DNA of 64,000 bases from Kalaharituber pfeilii (taxonomy: Eukaryota > Ascomycota > Pezizomycetes > Pezizales > Pezizaceae). The notes under the pieces are model-generated. The model was not told the origin of the DNA. It was given only the letters and a program-made list of their open reading frames with translations, and ran no database searches. Below are positions 50,477-63,856 of the stretch, piece after piece (the first letter of the stretch is position 1; each line of letters opens with the position of its first letter). A program made the position numbers and the translations under genes. The stretch covers positions 930,001 through 994,000 of the forward strand of contig WHUZ01000012.1 in assembly GCA_015179045.1 (NCBI GenBank), written 5' to 3'.

Positions 50477-53400
50477 TTAATTAATTTCAATGAACCAAGA
50501 TTTCTCGCCCTCCTGTGGCACTACGTAGCTCCTCTTGATGATTGGGTCTGCACAAGCAAGCCTGATCCGCTCTGGAGTAGCCGGTGAGACTAGATCTAGT
50601 ATCTGGTCACAGTCATGCTCTGACCTAGCTGCCTTCAAGGCATCGCGAATAGCGAAGAAAACCGAAGAAGCCATGAATAAGGGAGGTTCCCCAACACCCT
50701 TTGACTTCTGAATAGTGCGTAGATTCTTCCACTCTACGTCCTTCAACATGCTGACGTTGAAGATTTGCGGAATGTCTCGGAAACCGGGAATCTTGTATGC
50801 GCCAGGTCCGCGGGTGAAGATCTGACCATTATTTCTGAGCCAAAGTGATTCTTCTGTTGTAAAGAGACCTTGGCCTTGAATAAAAGCACCCTCTATCTGA
50901 CCACTACGTGATGTCAGTCAATGATAAAATATATTAATAAGGTAGGAAAAAAACTCACTAATCAATGGCTGGATTTATCGAACGACCGACATCCATCTTG
51001 ATATCCGACCTCAGGCAGGTCCAATCGCCGGTCAAAGTGTCAATTTCGACTTCAGAAACAGCCACACCTTGCGTGAAGTAGAAGAACCTAAAATTTGCTC
51101 AGCCTATTGTTCTTGGAAAATAAGGAGGTGAAGTATTTACATTTGACCAGTGTTTGTATCCCACTCGTAATCAATATCTGGAGTCCTATAATGACCATTG
51201 GCGCTCAAGTTGACCCGGTCAAAGTATGCTGCATGCGCTAGCTGCTTCATTGTAGCATTAGGGCCCAGTTTCTCCCTGTAGGGCTTCAACCTCTCGTTGA
51301 GCTGCTCGCAAGCATCAAAAATTGCATAACCATTGAGATCGCTAGAAGCTGATGCTGCGGTAGCGGATGTATTTGCGACGGTATTTGTTGCAGTCTCTGC
51401 AATATATACGTCCTCCAAAGGTACACCAAGGGCCTCGGCAGCCACCATGGTCATCTTCGTGTGAAGGCCTTGGCCCATTTCAGTACCACCATGAGCTACC
51501 AGAACGGAACCATCATGATATACGTGCACTAAGGCACCAGCTTGGTTCAAAAAAAGAGCCGTGAAACTGATTCCAAACTTGGTAGGTATAATAGAGAGGC
51601 CTCGCTTCCTCCATTTATGAGTTGCATTGAAAGCATTAACTATGTCAGAATGTCAGTATATGCGCAAAATTACAGTATAGGTGTCGAACTGACCTGCTTC
51701 TCTCCTTTTATCAAATTCGGTTTCTCTCCTTACTTGATCATACATAATCGGAATATGCCAATCAGTCAACTCCTGATTAAAGTGTGTATGCTCACTCTCT
51801 TTATAGAAGTTGATTTCCTGTGTTTATTAGCTTAGTAGTAGTAAAACAGATTACCAAAACTTACTCTCAGCTTATCAACTGGGATTCCAAGTCCATCGGC
51901 AACATGTTCCATCAATGACTCACAGATGAACATGCCTAATTGTTATTAGCATTCATTCTGTGAAGCCTTCAGTATATAATTACTAACCTTGAGGCCCTCC
52001 AAAACCTCTGAAGGCTGTGTTCGAGACTGTGTTAGTTTTACACACACGACCAGTGACCTCAACATGAGGAATATTATAACAGTTATCAATATGTGTAAGC
52101 GCACGTTCGCACACTGCTCCCTATACAATTATTGTCAGTGTTAACCAAGAGAAGAAACCTAAAAAGGCGCTGATACATACACTGAGATCCTGTGTCCATC
52201 CTCCGTTGCAGAACACTTCTGCCTTCAAAGCAACGAGTTTCCCATCATTATTGACACCAACGGTCCATCTACCTAAGAAAGGATGCCTTTGCCCAGAGGT
52301 GACAATGTCCTCATCCCTGTTAAGCATACACCTAACAGGTCTATTGACTTTCTTTGCCGCCACTGCACAAATTGCTGCCAGTTGGATGGAACGGGTCTCT
52401 TTGCCGCCGAAGGCTCCACCCAATCGCTTAACCTTAGAGACAACACGATTTGCTGGAACTCCAGTGACTTGAGCAATGTAAGTCTGGAGCTCTGTGGGAT
52501 TTTGAGTACTGCTAATAACCTCCATTTCTCCATCTTCCTTTGGAATGACAATACAAGCATTGGTCTCCAGGTAGAAGTGCTCTTGACCCCCAATTCTAGC
52601 CACTCCATTGAACACTCGGTCAGCCTTTCTCAGAGCTTCATCAATGGGGTTACCACGGCGGATGAATCTGTAGTGTTGGAAAAAGCTCTCTTTCTCGATA
52701 GCTTCCTCAATTGTGAATATTGCCGGAAGCTCTTCATACTCGATTTTAACCGCTCTGGCGGCTGCGGACGCCTGTTGGGATGTATCTGCAATTATCACGC
52801 CAATAGGTTGACCAGCTGTGAAAATTTCATCAACTGCAAAGAAGACCTCGTCACATTTTTGCGCACCCCACCAGTTTGCCTGTGCAGAAGGCAGGTCTTT
52901 GTGATCAACGTACGCATGCACACCAGGTAACTCAAGTGCTCCAGAAGGATCGACACTCAGAAGCTTAGCATGAGCTTTCGTGGATAGCACCATGCATGCA
53001 TAAAGTTCACCCCTCTGTACTGGTATATCGTCTGTATATTGAGCTTCACCAGTCGTTTGCTTCATTGCCGCAACATGGGGGACCCCTTTACCGAGTACCC
53101 TTTGCGCATATGCAACAGTTGCATCTTGGTCCCGCTCACCTGTCGAGATCTCACGCTCAATCTCCGGAATCACATCTTTGTCCACAACTTCGGAATCTTC
53201 GCCATTCAGCTGAGCAAGTGTATCATGCCAGAAACGGTAGAAGAACCCAAGTGCTAGCGACTTTCTGTAGACTGCCATACCACCTGGGACACCAAACTGA
53301 AGATTGAAGTCCTCTTCCATCGCATTCATAGCGCCCTCCAAAGACTCTGGGTTGCCCCATTCTTTCCTCATGAGGTAACCCATGGTTTTCCTTGCCTCAA

Positions 53401-55038
53401 CTGTAGTGGGAGCCATCCCACCATATGCAAGATTTACTGACTCCACGATGTTTGCATCATCCAAGCGAACACGCAAAGTTGCGGTAACAATGGCAATGTC
53501 ATCATCCTTCCTTTTGGCCTGCTTATATGCTTTGCAGAACTCTCCCTTTTCCCTGGCAATTGGGACTCTAATTTTTGCTAGAATTGCGTTCGCAGGAAGT
53601 GACGTAGTTCTGTACGCTGTGAAGAAGTTTTCCATTGGCAGCTCAATATCCCCTTCCGTAGCACTTTTGGCGATCAACGTACTCCGTGTAGCTAAGAAGA
53701 CCGGATTAAGATCGGAGATAGGAGAAGCCGTGACGAGATTTCCGGCGGGAGTGCCAACATTTCGGATTTGCCGGCCGGCGAAGTATTTCAACTGCTTCAA
53801 AATTGCTGCAAATGGCTGACCTTTGATGGGCCCATAGTGCTCAATTGCCTTCTCGGAAACCCTCTCCAGGTCTGTCAGTGTAATGTTTGCGCCAAATTCG
53901 AGGAAGTCCTCTTCGAATGAGAATTGCCTGAGCTCCGGGATTTCACCAACGAAAACAGAGACAGCATAATTCATTGCCTTGAACTTGATCTCAATTTGCG
54001 TTTCGGTGCTTCCACCGATGATCTTTGCTGACGGTAAAGCTTTCTTGATCTGAAGCAATTGATCGACCGTGACTGGCCTTAACCATCGCTTTCGCTTGTT
54101 TCCAAAGGCCAGCGGTTTAAATTCATGCTTCATAAGTGACGGTGGGAAGATGAGCTCCGTATCCGGCCGCAACTCAATGAATCCCGGTGGTGTGAACCTC
54201 TTAATTGGAGCCTCCTCCCCATTTGAGTTTTGCGTCTTGTTCCTGCAACACCCAACAGGAGGTTTTCCATCCTTCTGCATACAACATCCACCGCCATTCG
54301 CCTCTTCAGCCACCTTGGAACAAGTCGAATTCCCACTGAATGTCTGCGCTGCATCCAGGATTGGTCTATAGCCCGTACATCGACATAGGTTCCCGTCAAA
54401 AGCTTCCTCGACATCGTGCTTAGTTGGGTCTGGGTTATTGCGCAACAGTGCGTATAAGTTCTGTTAACACAATTTAGCCGCGGGTCTTTCCGAAATTTGA
54501 GACACAGGGCGACAGCGACATGCGCCATGACATGTGTGACGTACCATAACAATCCCAGGAGTGCAGAACCCACATTGGGAACCGTGCCACTTTGCAATGC
54601 GCTCCTGGACCGGATGGGGATTCTTTGAATTCCCTATGCCCTCCACAGTAATAACATGCTTGCCATCGACGCTAATTAAGGGGGCCAAACAAGCATTCAC
54701 AGATGCGTGGTAGATTTTCTTAGTTGTTGGGTTATATTGAGAGACCACCTGAAGGGCGTCAACCACCCAAGTTCTGTAGCCTAAAACCTCCCATGAGGGG
54801 TACTTACGACTGTGCAAGCCCCGCATCCACCTTCAGCACAACCCAGTTTTGTTCCGGTAAGCCCAATACCACGCAGGTACTCCAACAGCGTTATCTCTGG
54901 GTCAATATTGTCGATAACAACCTTTGCCCCATTCAAATAGAATCGTATAGTATAATCCCAACCTTCAACCACGGATGCGAGGCTTGGAATGTTGTCGTCC
55001 AGCACTGCCGGAGCATTCTGAACCAATCCAGGGCTCAT
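50477..55038 (-). CDS. hxA: Xanthine dehydrogenase (molybdenum hydroxylase)
   Basis: Oxidises hypoxanthine to xanthine and uric acid with NAD+ in purine use. Exons: 55038-54808, 54748-54545, 54460-52181, 52120-51988, 51935-51865, 51817-51694, 51639-51141, 51087-50959, 50903-50477; 1365 residues, the usual length. Order: plant-type 2Fe-2S ([13 protein letters not shown]), second 2Fe-2S ([12 protein letters not shown], then [19 protein letters not shown]), FAD domain ([29 protein letters not shown]), a/b hammerhead ([20 protein letters not shown]), and the molybdopterin domain ([50 protein letters not shown] with the catalytic Glu). The large central exon is 2280 nt. Fungal paralogues include purine hydroxylases that differ in substrate. 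General XDH is the best call because the NAD/FAD region is complete. The neighbours are unrelated, so this is not a purine cluster. Confidence 0.95.
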
Positions 55039-57596
55039 TGTAGATGCTCCTTAAGTTTCTTTCCTCAAGATAGGATACGTGAGGATTATAACCTGCTTCA
55101 GTGATGATTTCCGATAATAAAGATCTATCTTGTACTTCAAATCGGGGAGACAAAGAGGAGAAAAAGATCAGGGGCAACCTATGGGCTGAGGGATCAGTAG
55201 AGAGTTCATGAAGGGACAGCAGGTACCGCCGTGACAGTTAGGCCCGCTCACGAATGGCTAGACTCGCCACACAAGGGCTCAATGCTGGCTTTAATGATGA
55301 GGAGGAGCTGTGGGCCACACGGTAGCTTCTGGATAAGAGAAATAGCGTGCTCACAGCGGGGATGATGCGGGGGCGGTAGGGATGCAAGAGCCCGAGGTCA
55401 AGATGGGTGGCCAGGCAGTGCTGCAAGTATGTACTTGTATGTACTTACCTACTTGATGTAGAGAGCGCAAGACGGTTTGCCTCAGCATCACCGCTGGCCA
55501 CGCCCTATATGTAGCTATATGGAGGTTACGGCAACTCTTGGCGAATATCTCTGTGGTGCTTATCGCCGCCCTCGTCATTCACCGCACTCCACCTCCCGTG
55601 ACAGCCAGAATTGCCCTGACAAAATACACATATTATCGGTGGCTTTTGGCTGCAAACCAAGCTCATATGTAACGCACTTGGCCTCCTCTTGCTCTGGACT
55701 TCCCGTCGGAGGCCTCCGGCTATGATATGTAGTCTCGTAACCAGACTTAGTCGGCGTCCATTTGGAAAGAAGCGTTTCAGCAATCCCACTTCGGGTGGTG
55801 GCGAATGGGGAAGGTGCAATTACCAATGCAGGATTAGAGGGACCATGCAGGGTTGGAAATTCAAAAACCTTGAGTCTCTCATGAGGAACCCTATGAGTAG
55901 GCTTAGTAATCTTAAGAAATATCATATGATAACACACTCAACAAGATCAAAATACTGATAATTATTATTTCTACAAGGCATAACTCAACAACGTAAATTT
56001 GTTAATATTCAATACATTTAATATCTCCATAACTACTTGATAGTAGTATCCAAAAATGCTACTTTATTGTATTGGGGACTGGTAGTAAGTCCCAGCCATA
56101 TTGCGACATTGACACTGTTCAAGTTTAAACTACACACTCAGGAGTATTGCTTGAAAGTACTCCAGTAGCATCAATTTCAGAAGAGCAAACTGGTATTGGC
56201 ATTACATTGGGGGTCCATAGTGAAGTTGATGATCGTGATAGTGAACTGAGGTTCAAGTATTACGTTGAGTTCTAAGCTGACATGAACTAGCTAATCTTGT
56301 AACTCGAGTATCATACAGTTTGGGGTTACTTCATTTTACCCTTGTTGATTTGGATTCCACCCTACAGGGATACGAACAGGGTTGCAAAATACCTCTACTA
56401 GCCTCGACACTATGATATGCCATTCAGCTGGTTCATCAGAAGCCAGGCACGTGGTTAGCACACCCTTAAAAACAAAACTCCAATCTTGGTAAGTAAAGTA
56501 ATTATCATACTTCAGTGAGTCCGTCAAGTAAGAGCTACTTAAGTTCTGCCAGTTGCATATCTTACTGCTTCTGGGATCATAGGTCAGAAGCTCCGGCAGC
56601 TGAACCTCGTCCCCAGGCGTTCGTAGCCAGCAGCTACCCTCGGTGTAGTCTGGTTACCCTCGGTGGCATCCAGCACAATTCAACGTAGCAACGTACACCG
56701 ATCTTGAATTGTACTCTACTCCCATATACAGCCCCGTCGACTCGTCAATACCGTCATACCATGCCTCCTTCCCCTCCCCAAATGCGTCCGCCAGTATACC
56801 ATGTCTAGCTCCAGCGCTCCGGTTCAACCACATCAATCCCAGTCCACAATTGCCACCTAGCTTTCCTCTTCCGTTCGGCGGTCATGCGACTGCACGAGGG
56901 ACATGTGCATGCGATACACGGTGCTGAAACAGAAATGTTTATAGTACTAGTAGGAGCTGGTTGCTACTTATGTAGAGTAGAGTACAGAGTAGCATACTGT
57001 TGAGCTCCGAGCTTGGCATCGAGTTGCATACTCAAAGTTCCTCTACAAAAGCATTATGCAAGCGGAATTTGAGCAATTGTTCACCACAATCGTTACCACC
57101 TCATGCTACACAACCCTCCATTCGTTCAACTCATTTGTACATTGGCTCTTGCCTCTAATGAGAACTTCTCTTGTAAGGTTAGAGTAGATGTATGTGATTG
57201 CAGTCATTTAATTTAATAAACAGTATTGTTTGAAGAAAAGAGGGAAAAACGCATTATGGTCTATACAACATCAACATGATCATCATGCAAGGGAATCAAG
57301 CAGAACAAGAACTGCGCTTCAAGCAAGAAACAGATAACTACAGACCTGCCAATATACAGTGCTACACTCGCAAGTAAAGATTACATGAAAGTCAGTAGAG
57401 GTATTCGTCATTTGTACATATGAAATTGACAATTAACCAAGACGGAACAAAGGGACCTCTTTACCCATACAAGGTCTTAATCCACCCATACACCATGGCC
57501 ACAGACATAGGTATTCCCTTAACATCTTCCAAGATTGGACGAGCAAGGTAAACGGACACTCCGAATCATGCACGCGCGTCGTCATAGCTTGTCACC
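55039..57596. other. Intergenic region, XDH to VIP1
   Basis: 2.6 kb with the XDH promoter and the VIP1 3' end. A near-repeated GTATGTACTT element lies at about 55429-55455. AT-rich sequence is seen at about 55920-56080. Short frames near 55226-56836 carry no domain. No gene is supported. Confidence 0.55.
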
Positions 57597-60500
57597 TTAC
57601 TTGGTAAGATTTAAGGGAATGAACTTCCTTGGCAATTTCACTCGATCGAACTTCTCTCGCAATGTCTCTACCACATATTTCCACTCAAGGTGATTAGTTA
57701 AGCTCTTTCGCGAATTGCAACCGATACAATGCTTGCTGTCCAGCTTCATATCTAGCGGGTCATTGCTATGGCATCCAGGTGAGATACTGATCCTGATGCT
57801 GTACGAGCTGGTATTTGGGTGCAATGGCGTCTCTCCCGGTTCAGTCTTATTCTCAGATTCGAATAACTCGAAGCAAATTTGTGTCAAATAGTCCAACTCG
57901 GGTATAGAAGCCCGGTCAATCTTAGTAGGTATGCCACCTTCAATAATGCAATTCAGGAGAGTATAGATATGGGACTCTTTGGTGAAGTAAATAAACGACT
58001 TCGCATGTTCTGCAGCCTGAACATCCTCAAGGTCCTTAACAATTTGCTTGAGCAGTGGCAGTGAGGTAAGGAGACCGATCTCCAATTTTTCGTGATCATC
58101 AATTCCGTACTCTTGAGGCGACACAAAGCTGCACATGAACAATTAATAAGACGAGGCAGTTCAGGGTAAGAATTTGCACATACTCGAAGAGAACCTTGGC
58201 CAAGCGATAAAGTTCTCGAAGTTTGACCAGTCTGAAATCAGATTTTGCCAGAGTCTTTCCTGACCCAGCCGCATATGACCTTGATGCTTCTTCTTCCAGA
58301 CTCGCTCTAGGAGACTGGTTTAGAATCGATCTTCTTCTTAAGGCGAACCTCTCCAGTTTACTGGGAGCAACTCCAGCTTTATCGGACTCTCCGTCACCTT
58401 TAACAATATTATTTCCCGTCTCGCCAATGAATTCAAAGTCATCTGATTCCAATATTGCCGTGCTTGGCATAAAGATTGCCTCCAAGAACTGCCTGTTGTG
58501 CAGAGCATCATATTTCATTGTGTCGTACAGCTCTGAAATTTTGCTTGGATCAACTTTCTCAGAATCGCAAAATTCAACGAATAGTTTCTCCCAGCGCTCT
58601 TTGAAAAGTTCTGGATCCTCTCCGCAGCACCATCTGCTTTGAATCCCAGCTGCAAGTGCGAGGGTATTGTTAAAGTGAGGTACTGCATCTGGATAGCTTC
58701 CAGGTCCTCCTGACATTAGCGAAGAGAGTGAAGCAGACGATGTGGTTCCAAAGAGACGCTCATAGTTTTCATGCATGACTTTGCGATGAAACATCATCAA
58801 GTCCACAACATTCTTCATAACCACATGTGGCTCAGGCATGTCTTTAGGCCAGGCAAATTGTGGTGGGGCCTTGGCACCTTCTCGAAGAAGCAATTTAAGC
58901 TTCTTCTTCACCTTATCCATTTCATCCTTCGCAGCGTTCGAGTCATCTAGGAGATCCTTTCTAATGTTGATATGATCCTCTGATGCTTCTTTTTTATTCA
59001 AAAATGCTGCTGACCATATTTGCGCTGCATTTCATAGTTAGGAAAGGTTTTTTTTATTTTTTTAGAAGAAAATGATGTGAGAAAATAAGCTTACCGCTTG
59101 TGTAGACCCTCCTTTCACTACTCGAGAAAATCTTTACATCTTCCAAAGTATCTCTGTTCATCAAAATTAGGTCCTTCCTCATCTCACTTCCTAAATCTTG
59201 ACTCTGATAACGAGCTGAATGCGTCGGCTCCCCTCCCCATTTAATGATAAGTTGGAGTTTCTCCAATTTTCTTGGCTGGGTTGCCTTCTGTGGTTGATCC
59301 GTTGACTTGGGATTATCATCGTCAGCTTCACCCGCTTCAGAGAGTGCACTAACGGAGTCGAATGTGAGGCTGCTTCCATTCTCGAGTGTTCCATTCACGT
59401 CTTCTTTCGTAGGCACAAAACTAGGCTTAATCTGTACTTTGGTGCCAGGGAAACTCATTTTCCGTTCAAGCGCATTTTTCAGAATTGCAAGCTTTGATAA
59501 ATCTTCACATTGCAATTCAATAGCTCTGTTGGTGGCGTTAAGCACATCTAGTAGCCCCTCTTCCAGGATAACCACCTCTTCCGTATGCCCTGCCAAAAGT
59601 GAGACAAAGGGTTCCGAATGAAAGGTGAATTTGAACTTTTGCTTGGGTGTTCGGTCCGCGTGTCTCAGAACAGCCACCATGCCTTTCAACTTCCAGGTAT
59701 GTTGTGGAGCAGCAGGAGGCTCATCAATAGCTTCTTCGTTTTGCCAACTATCTGCGGCAGAGTGTATAGAGACCGCATAATCATTGTTTGAAGGTGTTGT
59801 AGATGATGGAGATAGCCCTAATAAGCCAGCTGTAGGCCCCGAGTTTTGGTGATGACTTGCAAGTTTGCTAATACTTGGACTTCGGTTCAGCAATTCCCTG
59901 ATAGTGGCACGATGAGTATTTACTGTCCTACTCATTCTCCTTTGGCCATTACCAGTCTCTTGTTCACGAGATGCACCATTAGTGCTAGCTGAAGTTGGCG
60001 TAAGGATTTTGCCTTTCGCAGCCCTCTCTACTGCAGCCTTAGTAAACATCTCTCGCAATATTCTCGAGCAATTGTCGTAATAAGGGTCATTATCTTTCAC
60101 AAAGCTCCAGCCATTGACATCTATGACATAGCTTCTTCCGTGTATTCGAAGAATATCAAAGCCACACACAGTCTGTCCAAAAGCGGTCGCTATTTTTCTG
60201 GCCATGAACTTTTCGTCATCACTTAGAGAAGCCACAAAACGAATCTCCTTCCCATGTGTGTTCCTTCTCACAAGCCCATCAACAACCGGTGATTTTCGAG
60301 TCTCAGCATGGCAGTAATTCGGACCCACTGTGTAGGCCTTGACATCCTCGGCATTATCGACGTCCATGAATTGCTCATAAATGTAGCTGCCATCAGTTCT
60401 GATTGCTGACATTGTTGCATCATACTCGCTACTCTTGTTACCAATCTTTCGGAATAATCTTCTCCCACCTGCTCCCCTTTGTAGTATATATGGATATTAT

Positions 60501-61942
60501 GATCTTCCCCATTTACAGGTTTTTCCACAAATGGCTTTCTTAGTAATTGACCATCCGCTGATAGGACCTCGCCGTCTTCTATAAGCTCAACCTTCTGAGG
60601 GATCTTCCATTCACCATGTTTTGGAAGCTTGAGGCCAATGGTTTGCTCAAAGTGTAGTAATAATTCGGGAGCCACTTCAGGACCGCCGTCCCGCGAAACT
60701 TCAATCCTTCTCGGCGTAGGTACTTTAATAGCGTCCAAAATTCGTAGCACTAACCTCCGATCCCAGAGAATTGTTTGCATGGGAAGATCATTAACGCAAA
60801 ATGGTTTTCGAAGCCGAACATACTGTATAGCCTTATCAAGGGGAAATCCGGTGGAAAAGAACGAAATCAAAAAATCACTAGAATTTTGTCAACATCTTGT
60901 CACAATGTGGTATCAGGAATAAAACTGTAGTGGTGGTTGCGATCGAATTTGCGTAATGCAGAATATCACACCCGCATAGATTAGGACTTACCATGTAGGC
61001 CAGTTTTCGACAGCTATGTTGTTGAAAGCATATTAGTAAATTTTCTCTTTATATGAGCCGCTGTATTATTACCTTCATCCAAAATGACCTTGTCACCAAA
61101 AATAACAGCTTCAAAGTCACCCGACTCCACTAACCGATTCAAGATATAGCGGCACGGCTTGCTCCTTGCCTTCACATCTAGAGCACATACTCCAATCCGC
61201 CCAATCGTTGGCTTTTTCTTCTCCTTAGTCGCTCCACTCTTCTTTCCCCTTCATCTTTACTCTGCCCTTCCGCATTACCGTTAATCACCAGCTGAGGTCC
61301 TGCAGCAACAGGTTGTGACCGGGACATCGCTCTTGGCCTCACTTGGGGGGTGCTGCAGGCTGGAGGTGGAAGGTTAGATGTATCAATCCTCGGTGGGTTT
61401 TGGAGGTGGTAGCCAATTCGCTCTGCGGTCGATGTCCCAGATGTCTGAGGGTTTGACGAGACGTTCACGGGCGAAGTAGCCGTTGTAGCCATCCAAGCTG
61501 GTACAGAAATGGACGGTGACCGCTCACGGAATGCCGAGTTCATGGGAAGAGAAGACGCTCCCTCGGCCAGCGGGGCCTCGCGATTCGCTATGCCAGCCTC
61601 CGTCGCAAATGGTGGTGGTGAGGAGGAGCCAGAGGTGGTAGTCGAGTCCTGGACTGAAAAAGAATTGCGGTGGCGGAACCGCTGAACTCCCATCGGCACA
61701 TTATGGGTCGTTGACGGAGAGGCCATGAATGAACTTCGTCGCCTGTGCTCGAAGACGGCAGCTCTAGCACCCTCTGTGCAGATGATTGCAGACGTGTTTG
61801 AGGTAGACGTCGTAGGGAAGTTGAGCGAGTGGGAAAGGTATATGTGTTCGGAGGTCACGGTATGGAGCAGGGCAGGGCGGACAGGCACCGGCCCCGGGGG
61901 CGAAGGGGCGGCATGGTAGCGCTGGTCCACGGTGGACGACAT
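57597..61942 (-). CDS. asp1: VIP1/Asp1 inositol pyrophosphate kinase-phosphatase (PPIP5K), frame broken
   Basis: Dual enzyme: an ATP-grasp kinase makes 1-pyrophosphorylated inositol phosphates and a histidine-acid-phosphatase domain removes them. Exons: 61942-61073 (with a 47-nt intron or frame slip inside), 61013-60992 (22 nt), 60877-59095, 59024-58184, 58128-57597; about 1333 residues. The first 230 residues are Ser/Pro-rich and probably disordered. Kinase: [158 protein letters not shown]. Phosphatase: [17 protein letters not shown] (RHxxRxP), [19 protein letters not shown] and [16 protein letters not shown]. Between HNIHIYY and RRLFRK the frame slips by one base at a G4 run (plus strand 60474-60477). 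No intron explains it. Confidence 0.92.
60992..61013 (-). other. 22-nt microexon of the VIP1 gene
   Basis: Bounded by CATAG upstream and GTAAGT downstream on the minus strand. It supplies AVENWPT plus two bases of the next Cys codon, and joins VILDE to CDFLISFF exactly in frame. Confidence 0.85.
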
Positions 61943-62636
61943 CGGGGGGGGGGGCGGGGGGGAGGGGGGGTGGGCAAACCTTAAGCTAGCGTACGGGCCT
62001 AAGCAGGCTCTGGGCTGCCGCTAGGCGGGGCCAGCAGCTCTATACTGCGTACGGCAAGGGGAGCACACGACGCACTGCCCGGAGTGCCTCCTGGGTCCCT
62101 GAGCCAGCGCTGGCTGCGCGCTGTTGCGGCGATGCACTGCGTCTGTAATAAGGTTAATATTGCTATGGTAATTCCTCTTTTCTCTTTTAGAGTTTGCCTC
62201 TCTGGCCTCGTTTCTTTTTCCGCCCACGGCCTTCTGCAACTTGCGGTGTTGGCCCAGACGAGCAGGTGGTGGCGAGCTGGGGCTGGGCCACGGGGGGGGT
62301 GGGGGGGGTGGGGGGGTTGGAGCAGCCCGAGCAATTGGCTATTGAGTGCTTCTTGCAGGATCTTGGGCGTCCAGTGGGGGGGATGGGATCGAGATTGGGG
62401 ATGGGGACACTGGCCGATGGCGGGCGGAGCGAGGATTTCGGCAGTCAATTGCGTGACAGTCGGAAAGGGCGGAGCTTGGAGGACGGGCTTATGACGGCCT
62501 GGGCCCGCTGCTCCGTCTACGGGGGGAGAATGGCATCTTATAGGCGCTGTGCTGATACGCTCTAGCGTAGCTCGTGACCTGTGATGGGGCCTCGGGTCTC
62601 AGGCCGGCGGCAGTAGCGCAACCAGAGCGGAGGAGG

Positions 62637-62668
<32 letters not shown>

Positions 62669-63856
62669 AGGGCGGAGGGCGTGGAGGGCAGCGCAGCGTT
62701 CTTAGCTGGGGCAGTCGAGCGGGTGGGCGGGCGGCGAGGAGCAGCCCGCGCGCAACGTGTTGAAGGCAAAGCCAATGCAGCGTCCAGCGCCCAGCGCCCC
62801 ACTGGCTCGAGCGGCGAATGCGGTTGGTCGGCGGAGGCGATTCGAAAGCACGACAGGGCCAGCAGCGACAGTGCAGTGCGTGCATGGGCATGCGCATCCC
62901 AGCCAAACCATGTTATGATAACGCTTCCCATCTGTGGTGTGGCGGCCGAGCTTGTTGTAGAGCACTCGTACAGTTATCAGTTATTTACGGTGCCTAAAGC
63001 GTCCCATGTCCCATGTCCCACTATAACTACAGCGTCAGACTTGTACTCGAGTACGTGGTCTCTGCGTGCTAATTGTCCGTCCTGTAGCCTCAACGTCCAT
63101 CTTCCTGCAGGGAAACGAATGCAGCAATAATTTATCATACAGCACTTTGATGAAACCCCCGTCCTGCAATAACATATCATACTGGTCGGAACTGACGTAT
63201 GGGTTGAGGTGTTGGCAGGTGCAGGGTTCATCCGAGGCTGGTTGGCGCGCTTGGCGCGCTTGGCAGCATCATCCCCCCCGATCTCGTGTGACAAAACTCC
63301 GACTCTGGAAACAGACTTAGGCTGTTTTGCTAGCCTTACCGTAACACAGGGCTCGCAATATCAACGTCAAGCTATGATACTGTATTTGACTACATCATGA
63401 AGCACTGCGGAGAGCATCAATTGAGCCCATCCTGATGTGCTGGTTCTCCAATTGGCATGTGCAGCATCAAACGGCTGCGGGAATACGTAAGTACACACGG
63501 CGTTATTTCCCTCACTACCCAATTTGTAGATGCTGCTGGTGAGGTCCGATCAGAAAGCTTGGTTCTACTGACTTCACCAAAATTAGTACGCCCCATGTTG
63601 GCGATAACATGAGATAAGATTAGATCAAATAGATTGGTCTGTAGTTATGTAATGCAGCCGCATGCGTGATGCCAAGATTTCAGGTGAGGTGCAACAATTC
63701 TGCCAGAAAAAAAAAAAGAAATATGTTCTCAAGACTTCTGTTTTTCCGACCTTGAGGGCCAATCCCCAGCACTGCGACGAGAGGAGCTCGAGAAAGCCGC
63801 TCAATTGTCCTCCTTACCTGCTGTGCCTCCCACGAGAAGCGTCGATTATCGCCAGA
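61943..63856. other. G-rich divergent region between VIP1 and UTP21
   Basis: 1.9 kb. Runs of G occur at about 61945-61970, 62291-62320 and in the GGGCGGT array. Long overlapping frames on both strands (62000-63300) follow from the GC bias and carry no domain. No gene is supported between the two divergent starts. Confidence 0.55.
62638..62682. repeat. GGGCGGT/GGGCGGA heptanucleotide array
   Basis: About six copies of a 7-base unit (GGGCGGT, then GGGCGGA) on the plus strand, about 700 bases upstream of the VIP1 start codon. The composition is compatible with G-quadruplex formation. Confidence 0.9.

Noticed and set aside
52283..52930. 215-codon plus-strand frame within XDH
   Set aside because: It is antisense to the highly conserved molybdopterin domain and is a shadow frame.
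62000..63320. Long frames on both strands upstream of VIP1
   Set aside because: They arise from G/C-rich repeats; all overlap each other and show no domain.
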